A stretch of DNA of 25,050 nucleotides, from positions 1-25,050 of IMG/VR virus record IMGVR_UViG_3300030116_002466. The stretch is one strand, 5' to 3'. This stretch comes from a virus. Below the pieces are notes generated by a model. The model searched no databases. It was not told the origin of the DNA and saw nothing but the letters and a program-made list of their open reading frames with translations. Below, piece by piece: positions 6,137 through 12,953 of this stretch. Within the stretch, counting starts at the first letter, position 1. Every line of letters begins with the position of its first letter. Position numbers and translations under genes: made by a program.

Positions 6137-6348
6137 TGTAGCGTTTCTCCCTCGCCTTCGCCTTCGCCTTCGCCTTCGCTCACGCTCTCGCACACGCTCT
6201 CTTCATCTACGACTGCCTCTAATGTTCCTAACAGAGTCACTCCCAGGTATTCGGCTTGCGCTTGCGCGCTAGCGAAATCTTTCGCATAGATCTTAGGCCC
6301 ATCGTATTTAACTCCGTCCCACTCAAACTCAGTAATAAATATTTTCAT
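6133..6348 (-). CDS. Small acidic hypothetical protein with Gly-Glu repeat tail
   Basis: A 71-residue protein: MKIFITEFEWDGVKYDGPKI, then YAKDFASAQAQAEYLGVTLLG, which looks like a beta-alpha-beta unit, and an acidic C-terminus ending in (Gly-Glu)5-Thr-Leu-His. The ATG at 6348 is chosen because AAGGAGAG lies 5-6 nt upstream; a longer frame begins at 6393 but has no ribosome site and would run through a palindrome. The tail is encoded by a hexamer tandem repeat. The first part resembles the small phage proteins that follow the pattern KIYA.DFA.A...A. It is coupled to the downstream HTH gene. Confidence 0.65.
   Translation of the reverse strand: MKIFITEFEWDGVKYDGPKIYAKDFASAQAQAEYLGVTLLGTLEAVVDEESVCESVSEGEGEGEGEGETLH
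6152..6181. repeat. Hexanucleotide tandem repeat (TCGCCT)4 plus a partial unit, spanning two reading frames
   Basis: Four exact copies of TCGCCT run 6152-6175, followed by TCGCTC. On the minus strand this encodes Gly-Glu repeats at the C-terminus of the small acidic gene, and arginines in the frame of the HTH gene. The unit length is a multiple of three, so copy-number changes keep both frames. Confidence 0.9.
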
Positions 6349-6361
6349 GCTCTCTCCTTGT

Positions 6362-6393
6362 GTGAGAAAAATGCGCCAAGCATTTTCTCTCAC
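6362..6393. promoter_or_regulatory. Long palindrome upstream of the small acidic gene
   Basis: GTGAGAAAAATGC (6362-6374) pairs with GCATTTTCTCTCAC (6380-6393) around a 5-nt loop; 13 pairs form with a single bulged base. It lies between the iterons and the ribosome site of the gene starting at 6348. No T-run follows on either strand, so a terminator is unlikely. An operator, an mRNA leader hairpin or a structural part of an origin are possible. Confidence 0.55.
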
Positions 6394-6418
6394 TCTTATT
6401 ATGTTATGTAGGGATATA

Positions 6419-6502
6419 TGACGCTCTACGCTACCGCATAGGTACTGTACGCCACCTCATGGGTACTGTACGCCACCTCATGGGTACTCTACGCCACATC
6501 TC
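6419..6502. repeat. Direct 21-bp iterons, candidate replication origin or operator array
   Basis: The unit GTACTGTACGCCACCTCAT, with two preceding bases, occurs at 6440-6460 and 6461-6481 almost identically, again at 6482-6502 with a few changes, and as a degenerate copy at 6419-6439 (about 15 of 21 positions). Each good unit contains the odd palindrome GTAC-T-GTAC. An AT-rich stretch (about 6394-6418) adjoins. The last repeat overlaps the final codons of the methyltransferase gene. Iterons plus AT-rich DNA plus a nearby HTH initiator-like gene are the classic parts of an initiator-dependent origin; the role is inferred. A cooperative operator is the alternative. Confidence 0.7.
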
Positions 6503-7404
6503 TCTTTAATTATTTTAATGTAATCCGGGTTTAATTCGATCAAAACTGCGTTGCGTTTATGGTTGTTTGCGACCAACCCGGTTGTGCCTGATCCAGCAAA
6601 TGGATCTAGAACCAAGCCATCTTCTGGACAACCAGCTAAGATACAAGGTTCGATTAAATCTTGGGGAAAGGTTGCAAAATGAGCTCCCTTAAATGGTTTG
6701 GTGGTAACAGTCCAGACACTACGTTTGTTTTTCTTAGCAAGAGCTCCTATCTTAGACAAACCACCTCGTGTGTCCATGCCATACATCCCTTTGCCTTTTT
6801 TAATACTTTGAGGTGAGTTAGGCCCTTGTGGATACTTAGCATCTTCTTTAATTGCCTCATGATCGTAATAATATTTAGGTTTCTTTGAAAGTAAGAAGAT
6901 ATATTCATGGGCTTTGGTACAACGATCTCTAACACTTTCAGGCATAGGATTAGGTTTGTGCCAGATAATATCTTGTCTAAGATACCAACCATCGGCTTGT
7001 AAGGCCAAAGCCAATCTCCAAGGCATACCGATTAAATTCTTTTGTTTTAAATTAAAAGGTAAGTTTCTTTTACCAAGTTTTATAGATCCTTCCTTACCCC
7101 AATGCTTGTGTGATCCAATATCACCTGTGAATTCTTTGTTACCCCCTCTTATATAAGACATGGCATAACTATCACCCATGTTGAGCCATAAAGTCCCATC
7201 ATCGCGCAGACAACGCTTTACTTCGCTAAAAACTGCAACCATGTTATCAATAAACTCTTCTGCGGTTTCTTCTAAACCAAGCTGATCTTCTTGGCCATAG
7301 TCCCTTAAACCCCAATAAGGTGGACTTGTAACGCAAGTATTAATAAATCCATCGTCTAATTCTTTGAGTTTTGTTAGCGCATCTCCTTGTAAAATCTGAA
7401 TCAT
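6478..7404 (-). CDS. DNA methyltransferase, N4/N6 (N6_N4_Mtase) family
   Basis: A 308-residue amino-methyltransferase with the catalytic motif IV TSPPYWGLRDYG (about 26-37) and the AdoMet-binding motif I LDPFAGSGTTG near the C-terminus (about 266-276). This order, IV before I, marks the beta group. SPPY is most often seen in N4-cytosine enzymes, but some N6-adenine enzymes share it, so the modified base is not decided. Between them lies the target-recognition region (about 90-230). No restriction endonuclease is adjacent, so it is an orphan and probably protects phage DNA or marks it for regulation. Its last codons overlap the iteron array, so translation and origin/operator share sequence. 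Starts by TGATG overlap with the gene upstream. Confidence 0.9.
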   Translation of the reverse strand: MIQILQGDALTKLKELDDGFINTCVTSPPYWGLRDYGQEDQLGLEETAEEFIDNMVAVFSEVKRCLRDDGTLWLNMGDSYAMSYIRGGNKEFTGDIGSHKHWGKEGSIKLGKRNLPFNLKQKNLIGMPWRLALALQADGWYLRQDIIWHKPNPMPESVRDRCTKAHEYIFLLSKKPKYYYDHEAIKEDAKYPQGPNSPQSIKKGKGMYGMDTRGGLSKIGALAKKNKRSVWTVTTKPFKGAHFATFPQDLIEPCILAGCPEDGLVLDPFAGSGTTGLVANNHKRNAVLIELNPDYIKIIKERCGVEYP

Positions 7405-7586
7405 CAGTAATTCTCCTTGGCAAACGCTATTTGATGGATAATTTTTTCAATCGAATTCATTTCTTTTTGTTCATCTCTGGTTAATTTAGATGCCTTTTCT
7501 TTATCCACCAACAACTTACCTTTATCTGCAAGTGCATCAATTAGCAGTTGTTTTTCCTGGCTTGTAAGTATTAGTTTTATAGCCAT
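7404..7586 (-). CDS. Hypothetical 60-residue helical protein
   Basis: A charged, helical small protein: MAIKLILTSQEKQLLIDALA, then DKGKLLVDKEKASKLTRDEQ and SIEKIIHQIAFAKENY. It looks like a two- or three-helix bundle with the phrase LTSQEKQLLIDALAD, reminiscent of small phage proteins of unknown role. It lies between two methyltransferase genes with no space on either side (2 bp gap to the MT-A70 gene, 1-base TGATG overlap with the other). A partner or modulator of one of the methyltransferases is possible, but only by position. Confidence 0.65.
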   Translation of the reverse strand: MAIKLILTSQEKQLLIDALADKGKLLVDKEKASKLTRDEQKEMNSIEKIIHQIAFAKENY

Positions 7587-7588
7587 AG

Positions 7589-8149
7589 TTATACCTCATT
7601 ACCCCAAACGTCCCAACCAGGCGTTTTATCTCTTGCAAACAGTTCTATTCTTGGTAAATCGCCAAATAATAATTCAATGCGATTTCTTACCTCTTGTGGT
7701 TTTTTGCTGTGCTTAGTTCTCTCTGCTATTACCAATGATTCTATGTTGTTAGCCTGTTTGTATTTAGACATAGTGCCTTTTACTCCTAGCAGACAGATTT
7801 CACTACTTTTCATAGTCCAAGGTGCTACATTTTTACAGTAATTACCCTTTGATGTAGTTTTAATCCAATTAAATGCTATGGTTTTATATTTAAAACCCCA
7901 TGCTTTAAACACCTCTAATGCCTCGTCTAAATGCGAATCTGTTACCCACATAAAGCAAACAGCATCATTTTTAATTATATTTTTTATTGGTAACTCTATA
8001 AGTTCTTGTAGTGTCATGGTGTTGTAATGATCACTTAAAGGTTTTATTTGGCTACCAATCGTATTATTAACTGCTGATTTGCTGCCATAGTGCCAAGGCG
8101 GATCAGCGTACACAATATTATATTTTTTGTTTGGTAGGTTTATTTGCAT
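7589..8149 (-). CDS. MT-A70 family adenine-N6 methyltransferase
   Basis: A 186-residue enzyme with the family's catalytic DPPW at residues 16-19 (NIVYADPPWHYG), followed by LPIKNIIKNDAVCFMWVTDSHLDEAL, FNWIKTT, EICLLGVKG, SKKPQEVRNRIELLFGDLPRIELFARDKTPGWDVWGNEV, all typical of phage MT-A70 proteins. It transfers methyl from AdoMet to adenine N6 in DNA. I start it at the ATG at 8149, with AGGAGAG 8-9 nt upstream; an in-frame ATG at 8200 would overlap the upstream gene more deeply and has no ribosome site. It is the second of three unpaired methyltransferases in the window. Confidence 0.92.
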   Translation of the reverse strand: MQINLPNKKYNIVYADPPWHYGSKSAVNNTIGSQIKPLSDHYNTMTLQELIELPIKNIIKNDAVCFMWVTDSHLDEALEVFKAWGFKYKTIAFNWIKTTSKGNYCKNVAPWTMKSSEICLLGVKGTMSKYKQANNIESLVIAERTKHSKKPQEVRNRIELLFGDLPRIELFARDKTPGWDVWGNEV

Positions 8150-8246
8150 TTTTTTTCTCTCCTTTTCTTTTGTTAAAAATTCTATCGAAGTTCTCATCAA
8201 ACTTAGATTTATCTATTGGTCTTGGTCTATCACCTTTTCCTGTCAT
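8118..8246 (-). CDS. Conserved phage micro-protein (MTGKGDRPRP type)
   Basis: A 42-residue basic protein starting MTGKGDRPRPIDKSKFDENF and continuing DRIFNKRKG. The G.GDRPRP...FD.N.DRIF pattern recurs in small proteins of many marine and enteric phages; its function is not known. AAGGAG lies 6 nt before the ATG at 8246. The start overlaps the upstream stop (ATGA), and the 3' end overlaps the MT-A70 gene by 32 bases in another frame. The family motif makes this short gene credible. Confidence 0.7.
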   Translation of the reverse strand: MTGKGDRPRPIDKSKFDENFDRIFNKRKGEKKNANKPTKQKI

Positions 8247-8365
8247 TGTTTCTCCTTCTCCGCTTTGGCTAATTCTTCCTTACAATGATCAAGTCTTTCT
8301 TTAATTAGATCGTTTAATCTTTGAATCCAATCTAACTCTTTGTTTATTTTTTCTAATTTATCCAT
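8243..8365 (-). CDS. Hypothetical 40-residue coiled-coil peptide
   Basis: From ATG at 8365 to TGA at 8243, the product is MDKLEKINKELDWIQRLNDL, then IKERLDHCKEELAKAEKEKQ. Leucine/isoleucine spacing and the high charge predict one continuous amphipathic helix or coiled coil. It is coupled by ATGA to the next gene, and its last codons encode the ribosome site of that gene. Function unknown; possibly an oligomerisation peptide or an adaptor. Confidence 0.6.
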   Translation of the reverse strand: MDKLEKINKELDWIQRLNDLIKERLDHCKEELAKAEKEKQ

Positions 8366-8378
8366 AGTTTTACTCCGT

Positions 8379-10220
8379 TTAAAAACCTTTCAAATCAAAG
8401 GCACTATCTACATAAGGTTCTAACACAGCATCTCGCCTAAACAATGTCTTGACAGACATATCGACTTCACCTGAGTTAGCCTTCACCACACCCCCTCGCA
8501 CCACGCGCAGTCTGTCGTACTCCACTCCGTTTTCCAGACAAATACGCTCTGCTTCTGACTCATCGCCAAGCCATAGGCCTAAACACAGCCTATGACCATC
8601 CACGATGCCAGTTGCGCCTCGGAAACTTTCACGCGCTGCCAAAGCAGAATCTTCGCCACTTAGGGCTTGTTTCCGCATATGATGGATCGACAACACGCTA
8701 CAGTTCATACGCGAGGAGATCGAGGCGCAGAGCTGACAATATAATTGTGCGGCTTCATTTGAACTACTTATCGGTGCGGCAGCCACCGCAGATAAGGTAT
8801 CAATGCACACAAACTCTAAATTCTTGATGCCTTCTAACTCTTCAATGAGTTCATAGGCTTGTTCTGTAATATTTAACCCGGACGAATCTTCTCTAATAAG
8901 TGTCATAGGTTTAGGGGTGTCAGGGATGGTATAAGCAAAAACGTCATACTTTGTGTCATACCTTTTACCATGTGGATCAAGTGCTTGCAATCGTCTGGCG
9001 ATTTCGCCTTGATCATCCTCGGCTGAGATATAAACTGCATTGCCTTGAGCTTTAACAGGTTGTCCCAACCACTCGCCCTCGCCTTGTGCTACTTTAAGTG
9101 CAAGATCTAAAGCCAACATCGACTTACCGACACCGCCAATCGCTGCAAGTAGGCTTGGTTTATTCTTTTCTAAGAGTCGGTCAACCAACCAAACTCTAGG
9201 CGGTGGATCACCAACAATGTTTCTAATGGCATACCGGGTTATACCAAACCCTTGTTCTAATATCTCTTGTTTGACCTTTTCCAAACCATGTTCAGCAAAC
9301 ATGTCGTTGTAATCGCCTGTAAGGCTCGGTATGCGCATGAAACAATTATAGATACCCGAGCATATGTCTTGTGCTTTACGCTGTCCCACGCCATGAGAAT
9401 CGTTGTCAAAGCATATATACATCTTTGCATCGGTTTTCTTGCGTAAATTATTAACTGCATCCATACCAAAGTTAGCAGAGAATACACAGGCCACAGGGAT
9501 GCGTGTTGCTTCCCAAATGGTGCTTGCAGTTGCGTAACCTTCACAGATTGCAAGTTCTTGTACGCTTCTTAACGAGTTGAAATCTGTACCAATCAAGAAC
9601 ACATTACCCTTGATTTCTCCACCCCCAGCGAATCTTTTACCCCCCTTTTTGTCAATGTACTGTAGAGAACGAATGTTGCCTGTAGTATCATATACACCGA
9701 CTACAAGATTTCCCTTCTGGTCAACTTTTAAACCATAATTTTTAACTTTTTTACTTGTAAGGTACTCATGCTCCGTAATATTTTCAAAAGAACCGAAGAG
9801 AAGTTTTATCTCTTTAGCCACTTCTTCATGCCTCTCTTTTTCAGCTTTATCACGCCTCTCATGAGCCTCAAGCATTTGTTTCTTTAATTCTTGGTTCTGC
9901 TTGGGTGTTAGAGTATTGGTGTTAATAGAACTCCACTTACCCTCAAAGCCTGACTTCCAATTACCAAAGACAGCAAAGTAATTACCTTTGAGTTCATTAA
10001 TACAATACCAACCTGATCGCTGATTAGATCTATCAGCCTTCGCGCCTGCGCCCTCTGCAACTCTTACTCTCACTAACTGCCCGGACGTATCTAAATGATC
10101 CACCAATAGACCATGATTACGCATTTCGTTAATGAGTTCGTTTAAATCTTTACCTTGTTTGTAGATGTTGTCCTGATTGACAACGATGCCTTCCTCTCCA
10201 AAAAATCTAGTCAGATCCAT
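8379..10220 (-). CDS. Bifunctional TOPRIM primase and RepA/RecA-like helicase
   Basis: A 613-residue replication protein. The N-terminal half (to about 320) carries a TOPRIM domain with the catalytic Glu in LAICEGYATA (about 223-232) and the metal-binding DxD in MYICFDNDSHG (about 267-277). The C-terminal half is a RecA-fold hexameric helicase: Walker A AIGGVGKSM (about 360-368), ISAEDD (about 398-403), Walker B FVCIDTLSA (about 470-478), and a SIHHMRK motif (about 511-517) as in RepA-like helicases. No zinc-ribbon is present at the N-terminus, so the template-recognition module is reduced or lies elsewhere; the adjacent Cys-rich gene could be relevant. A charged helix at about 105-140 links the halves. 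It is expected to prime and unwind at the phage fork. Confidence 0.92.
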   Translation of the reverse strand: MDLTRFFGEEGIVVNQDNIYKQGKDLNELINEMRNHGLLVDHLDTSGQLVRVRVAEGAGAKADRSNQRSGWYCINELKGNYFAVFGNWKSGFEGKWSSINTNTLTPKQNQELKKQMLEAHERRDKAEKERHEEVAKEIKLLFGSFENITEHEYLTSKKVKNYGLKVDQKGNLVVGVYDTTGNIRSLQYIDKKGGKRFAGGGEIKGNVFLIGTDFNSLRSVQELAICEGYATASTIWEATRIPVACVFSANFGMDAVNNLRKKTDAKMYICFDNDSHGVGQRKAQDICSGIYNCFMRIPSLTGDYNDMFAEHGLEKVKQEILEQGFGITRYAIRNIVGDPPPRVWLVDRLLEKNKPSLLAAIGGVGKSMLALDLALKVAQGEGEWLGQPVKAQGNAVYISAEDDQGEIARRLQALDPHGKRYDTKYDVFAYTIPDTPKPMTLIREDSSGLNITEQAYELIEELEGIKNLEFVCIDTLSAVAAAPISSSNEAAQLYCQLCASISSRMNCSVLSIHHMRKQALSGEDSALAARESFRGATGIVDGHRLCLGLWLGDESEAERICLENGVEYDRLRVVRGGVVKANSGEVDMSVKTLFRRDAVLEPYVDSAFDLKGF

Positions 10221-10560
10221 TTTGAATTACTCTCTCTATTCTCCCACTACGCGCTTGCTCATTCGCCCAAGTCATGTAGTTGTTTACAATAACACTAAAG
10301 AGTAACTCTCGATCCTTCCTTTCCCATTCGTGCATAACGTAACTCCCATTACTCTTTGCTATGTCTAAATAGGTTTGTTTAGATTTTTTGATAGTGTAGT
10401 CGATGCCATCCTCACAAGCTACAGCTATTCTTTTTAATTGTTTACCCTCGCGCACTTTCTCCATGTGTTCTATACAACATGCTCCATAAATTTTATTCTC
10501 TTGAACCACCATGTATGGCCCTGACGGAATGTAGCAATAGCCACATAACGCAGGGCGCAT
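10207..10560 (-). CDS. Small Cys/His-rich, zinc-binding-like protein
   Basis: A 117-residue protein with an N-terminal metal-site pattern, C6-x2-C9 and CC-x2-H (C28, C29, H32), followed by basic helices (HMEKVREGKQLKRI). The rest is mixed alpha/beta with no recognised domain. The frame stays open upstream to 10629 but only via a TTG inside the SSB-like gene, so I use the ATG at 10560; there is no strong Shine-Dalgarno, and expression may depend on coupling to the gene ending 11 bases upstream. Its stop overlaps the primase-helicase start by 14 bases. A possible role is a zinc accessory domain for priming, but this is inference from location. Confidence 0.65.
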   Translation of the reverse strand: MRPALCGYCYIPSGPYMVVQENKIYGACCIEHMEKVREGKQLKRIAVACEDGIDYTIKKSKQTYLDIAKSNGSYVMHEWERKDRELLFSVIVNNYMTWANEQARSGRIERVIQNGSD

Positions 10561-10570
10561 CTTTAGGGGG

Positions 10571-11038
10571 TTAAAATGGTATTTCGTCTGTTTCACTAGA
10601 CTCTTCTTTTGGTGCTTCTTCTTTAGCAACCTTTGGAGTTTCTGTCACTTGCTCCGCAGGTTTCCAAGAATTACCAAATTTAGAATCTGTTTCAGGATAA
10701 CCATTATCGTTAAGTACCACCGAACAGCTTACGCTTGTTCCTTTAAGATCATCGGTATCTTTAATACCACCATTAATGCCAGCAGCTTTAGCTAGCTTGG
10801 TCATTTCCTCTGCACCCATCTTCACATACTTTGGATCATCATGTCCGACTGTAATAGTGTGTGGGACAAAGTGTCCTGTACCTTGAATCTTAAAGTTAAG
10901 TTGCATACCCAACCATCCATTCTTTCCACTCTTGAGTTCCTCATTGGTTGAATTGTACTCAAGATTATATCTACCGGGTTTAAGTTCAGGTTTTGATTCC
11001 TCAACCTCAACACCATCAAAAAAGTTTGTAATATCCAT
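10571..11038 (-). CDS. DUF669-type single-stranded DNA-binding protein
   Basis: A 155-residue protein with an N-terminal MDITNFFDGV, an OB-like beta region (KPGRYNLEYNSTNEELKSGK, GWLGMQLNFKIQG) and an acidic C-terminal tail ending in SSETDEIPF. The tail mimics the DDIPF tip of bacterial SSB that recruits partners. This combination and its place between a Sak4-type ATPase and the primase-helicase fit the DUF669 family, treated as phage SSB analogues. It should coat single-stranded DNA during replication and annealing. A leader with AAGGG lies before the ATG. Confidence 0.8.
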   Translation of the reverse strand: MDITNFFDGVEVEESKPELKPGRYNLEYNSTNEELKSGKNGWLGMQLNFKIQGTGHFVPHTITVGHDDPKYVKMGAEEMTKLAKAAGINGGIKDTDDLKGTSVSCSVVLNDNGYPETDSKFGNSWKPAEQVTETPKVAKEEAPKEESSETDEIPF

Positions 11039-11060
11039 AATTTACCCTTACTTTTTAAAA

Positions 11061-11261
11061 TTAACCTGGATCATAAGAATCGTAGTCAGATAAATATTTA
11101 ACTAGATCCTTACAATCCGCCTCAAGAGAAATAAGCCAATGTAGACCATCAACAGGTAAAGAATTGTCCTCTGGGTTAATTGAATCAATTTCATTATTCA
11201 AAGCATCTCTGCATAACTCTAAGGTTTTCTTCACTCTGTCAACTTCTCTAAATTGACTCAC
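11061..11261 (-). CDS. Hypothetical 66-residue acidic protein
   Basis: A small, helical, acidic protein: SQFREVDRVKKTLELCRDAL, then DSINPEDNSLPVDGLHWLI and ADCKDLVKYLSDYDSYDPG. I start it at a GTG at 11261, whose bases overlap the upstream TGA (GTGA) with AGAGGA upstream; a TTG at 11291 would lengthen it into the neighbouring gene. No domain recognised. It lies between the Sak4-type ATPase and the SSB-like gene, so a role in the recombination module is plausible but not shown. Confidence 0.6.
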   Translation of the reverse strand: MSQFREVDRVKKTLELCRDALNNEIDSINPEDNSLPVDGLHWLISLEADCKDLVKYLSDYDSYDPG

Positions 11262-11986
11262 TTCAACATTTCCTCTCGAATGGTACTCCAATCAAAAGGC
11301 ATTTCACCAGGTAGGCCATAGCGATTTTTTGCTAAGTAACCCGGCGCTTGTTCTGTAAAGATCTTTCTATCGCCTGCAATGGTTTTAGTAGTCATACCAC
11401 CACCTTTGCCTTTGACCTGAACAGTACCAAGTTTGTAGTTACAAAAGAAAACTGCATCAGAATGTTCGACAATTAAGTCAGCAGCTTTTCTATGTAATTT
11501 GATTTCATGTCTATCATGCGGTTCTTGAGATGGATCTTCGTATCTCTTGATTTGGTTGTGTGCAATTTGCAAGACAGTAAAACCCTTATCTCTAAGTTTA
11601 TTTAATATCTCAACATATTCTTTCCAACCATTAAGAGCTGTGACGTAACCTTTACCATATGCTGGTGTATCAATTTGCGCCCAACCATTCTCTTCACAGA
11701 CATGATCCCATAATAAAGTTTCGCACCAATCAAGCGAATCAATGCAAATAACTTTATATTCTGTGTCGTTATTTAGTAACTCTCTAAGATTATCTAAAAA
11801 TTCAACCCAAGACTTTGCTACAGGAAAGTGATCGCACTCAATCTTTCCTATGCCATCTTCTGATTGCACAATAATTACTTTACCCATGCTTGCAGCAAAG
11901 GTAGTTTTACCAATTCCGCCGGGGCCATATAGAACCATGATAGGCGGTTTTAATTTAGCTTTTTTTCTAATTGCAGATAGGCTCAT
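11258..11986 (-). CDS. Sak4-like RecA-fold ATPase (AAA_24), single-strand annealing
   Basis: A 242-residue P-loop protein: Walker A YGPGGIGKTTFA at about 20-31, a strand KVIIVQSEDG, and Walker B YKVICIDSLDW at about 76-86, followed by VLQIAHNQIKRYEDP (about 157-171) and the C-terminal half typical of phage AAA_24 nucleotide-binding proteins. These are the Sak4 type of recombinases, which promote single-strand annealing together with a phage SSB; that partner is encoded two genes downstream. It starts within the ATGA overlap with the upstream gene. The length and core motifs are complete. Confidence 0.88.
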   Translation of the reverse strand: MSLSAIRKKAKLKPPIMVLYGPGGIGKTTFAASMGKVIIVQSEDGIGKIECDHFPVAKSWVEFLDNLRELLNNDTEYKVICIDSLDWCETLLWDHVCEENGWAQIDTPAYGKGYVTALNGWKEYVEILNKLRDKGFTVLQIAHNQIKRYEDPSQEPHDRHEIKLHRKAADLIVEHSDAVFFCNYKLGTVQVKGKGGGMTTKTIAGDRKIFTEQAPGYLAKNRYGLPGEMPFDWSTIREEMLK

Positions 11987-12228
11987 TTAACCACCTCAAC
12001 TTTTTTCTTAGGTTCTACAGCTTCTTTTAGTAAGTTGCTGTAATGCTTTGCGAGAATGTCTAGCTTTTCAACCTCAAAGTTTGCATTGCTAACAATCTCA
12101 TTTTTTTGTCTATTGATTAACATTACCTTGTCATAAACAAGTCTATGTTCTTCAGACAGATCGCTTACTTTGTATTCTTTGTCATCATCAGCAAAGCCAA
12201 AAGTAAGTTCTTCGTTCTCTTTCGTCAT
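11983..12228 (-). CDS. Hypothetical coiled-coil protein, DUF6447-like
   Basis: An 81-residue charged protein with a short beta start (EEYTFG-like: LTFGFADDDKEYKVSDLSEE) and then a long helix (VYDKVMLINRQKNEIVSN through KLDILAKHYSNLLKEAV). The arrangement, a small acidic head, DLSEE, and a long helix with repeated hydrophobic spacing, resembles the DUF6447 phage/bacterial proteins as I recall them; this is a weak assignment. The leader GGAGAGTAATT before the ATG is identical to that of the 4287 gene. Coupled to the Sak4 gene by ATGA. Confidence 0.6.
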   Translation of the reverse strand: MTKENEELTFGFADDDKEYKVSDLSEEHRLVYDKVMLINRQKNEIVSNANFEVEKLDILAKHYSNLLKEAVEPKKKVEVVK

Positions 12229-12230
12229 AA

Positions 12231-12953
12231 TTACTCTCCAGAGTTGCGTTTATATTCATCACAATCAGCTTTAGCATTACAAAATCTGCAATGATCTCCA
12301 AAGCTATATCGTGGGCTTTCCTCATCGCAAGCATCAGTAGCCTGCTTTAAGTCTGTAAAACCCCACTCCACTAAATTGGGAGCTGAGATTTCAAATGTCT
12401 TGATTTGATTTTTAACTCTTGGTTGCACAATAGTCAGCTCTAATGTGATATCCGGGTTGCTTGCACCATATCTAGTTAATGCACCAAGGCCATAAATCAT
12501 AAGCTGTTTGTTCTTCATGGCTTCTACATTCCACTTGCCAGACTTTAAATCTATAACACAGATTCGATTGTCTGCTAGTAAAATGCAGTCAGCAGTACCA
12601 TGACATTTATCAGAAATCTCTCCTAGATAAACTTTTTCTTCAATAACACGCTTTGCATTAAGTTCTTTTTGTCTTTTAATTATGTAATTGACATAAACTT
12701 CAGCACATTCAACCATATCTTCATCTATCTCAATCTCAAAATCTTCTACTATCTCTTTCCGCCCAAGCCAATAATCGCGCAAGCTCATATCGTTTAACCG
12801 ATCCTTTAATAACATTTCAGTCATGGAATGGATCAATGTACCTGTAGCTGCAGGCAATCCAACAGTATATTCTGCTTGGTAATTTAGATATGCGGATGCC
12901 GGGCATTTGAACCAGCGATCAGCAGAAGAAGGACTAAATATCGCGTGAGTCAT
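12231..12953 (-). CDS. DUF2800/Cas4-like PD-(D/E)XK nuclease with putative Fe-S cluster
   Basis: A 240-residue protein. The start SPSSADRWFKCPAS and the core HGTADCILLADN (D122), CVIDLKSGK (D135, K137) and KNKQLMIYG (Q150) give the PD-(D/E)XK catalytic set of the RecB/Cas4 lineage. C17 near the N-terminus plus C222, C225 and C231 at the C-terminus match the four-cysteine layout that holds a 4Fe-4S cluster in AddB and Cas4. DUF2800 proteins often accompany Sak4 or other annealing proteins, and probably act as the exonuclease that makes single strands. It is the second gene of the leftward operon, overlapping the HTH gene by 20 bases. Confidence 0.85.
   Translation of the reverse strand: MTHAIFSPSSADRWFKCPASAYLNYQAEYTVGLPAATGTLIHSMTEMLLKDRLNDMSLRDYWLGRKEIVEDFEIEIDEDMVECAEVYVNYIIKRQKELNAKRVIEEKVYLGEISDKCHGTADCILLADNRICVIDLKSGKWNVEAMKNKQLMIYGLGALTRYGASNPDITLELTIVQPRVKNQIKTFEISAPNLVEWGFTDLKQATDACDEESPRYSFGDHCRFCNAKADCDEYKRNSGE

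Noticed and set aside
6137-6193. Poly-arginine N-terminus of the HTH gene as a genuine nucleic-acid-binding tail
   Set aside because: It is the hexamer repeat of the upstream gene read in another frame, with only a GTG start and a weak ribosome site. A TTG overlapping the upstream stop is more likely, though not proven.
6419-6502. CRISPR array
   Set aside because: The 21-bp repeats are directly adjacent without spacers and no cas gene is present; they are iterons or operators.
9257-9553. 98-residue minus-strand frame inside the primase-helicase
   Set aside because: Alternative frame of the TOPRIM domain region; no ribosome site or known motif.
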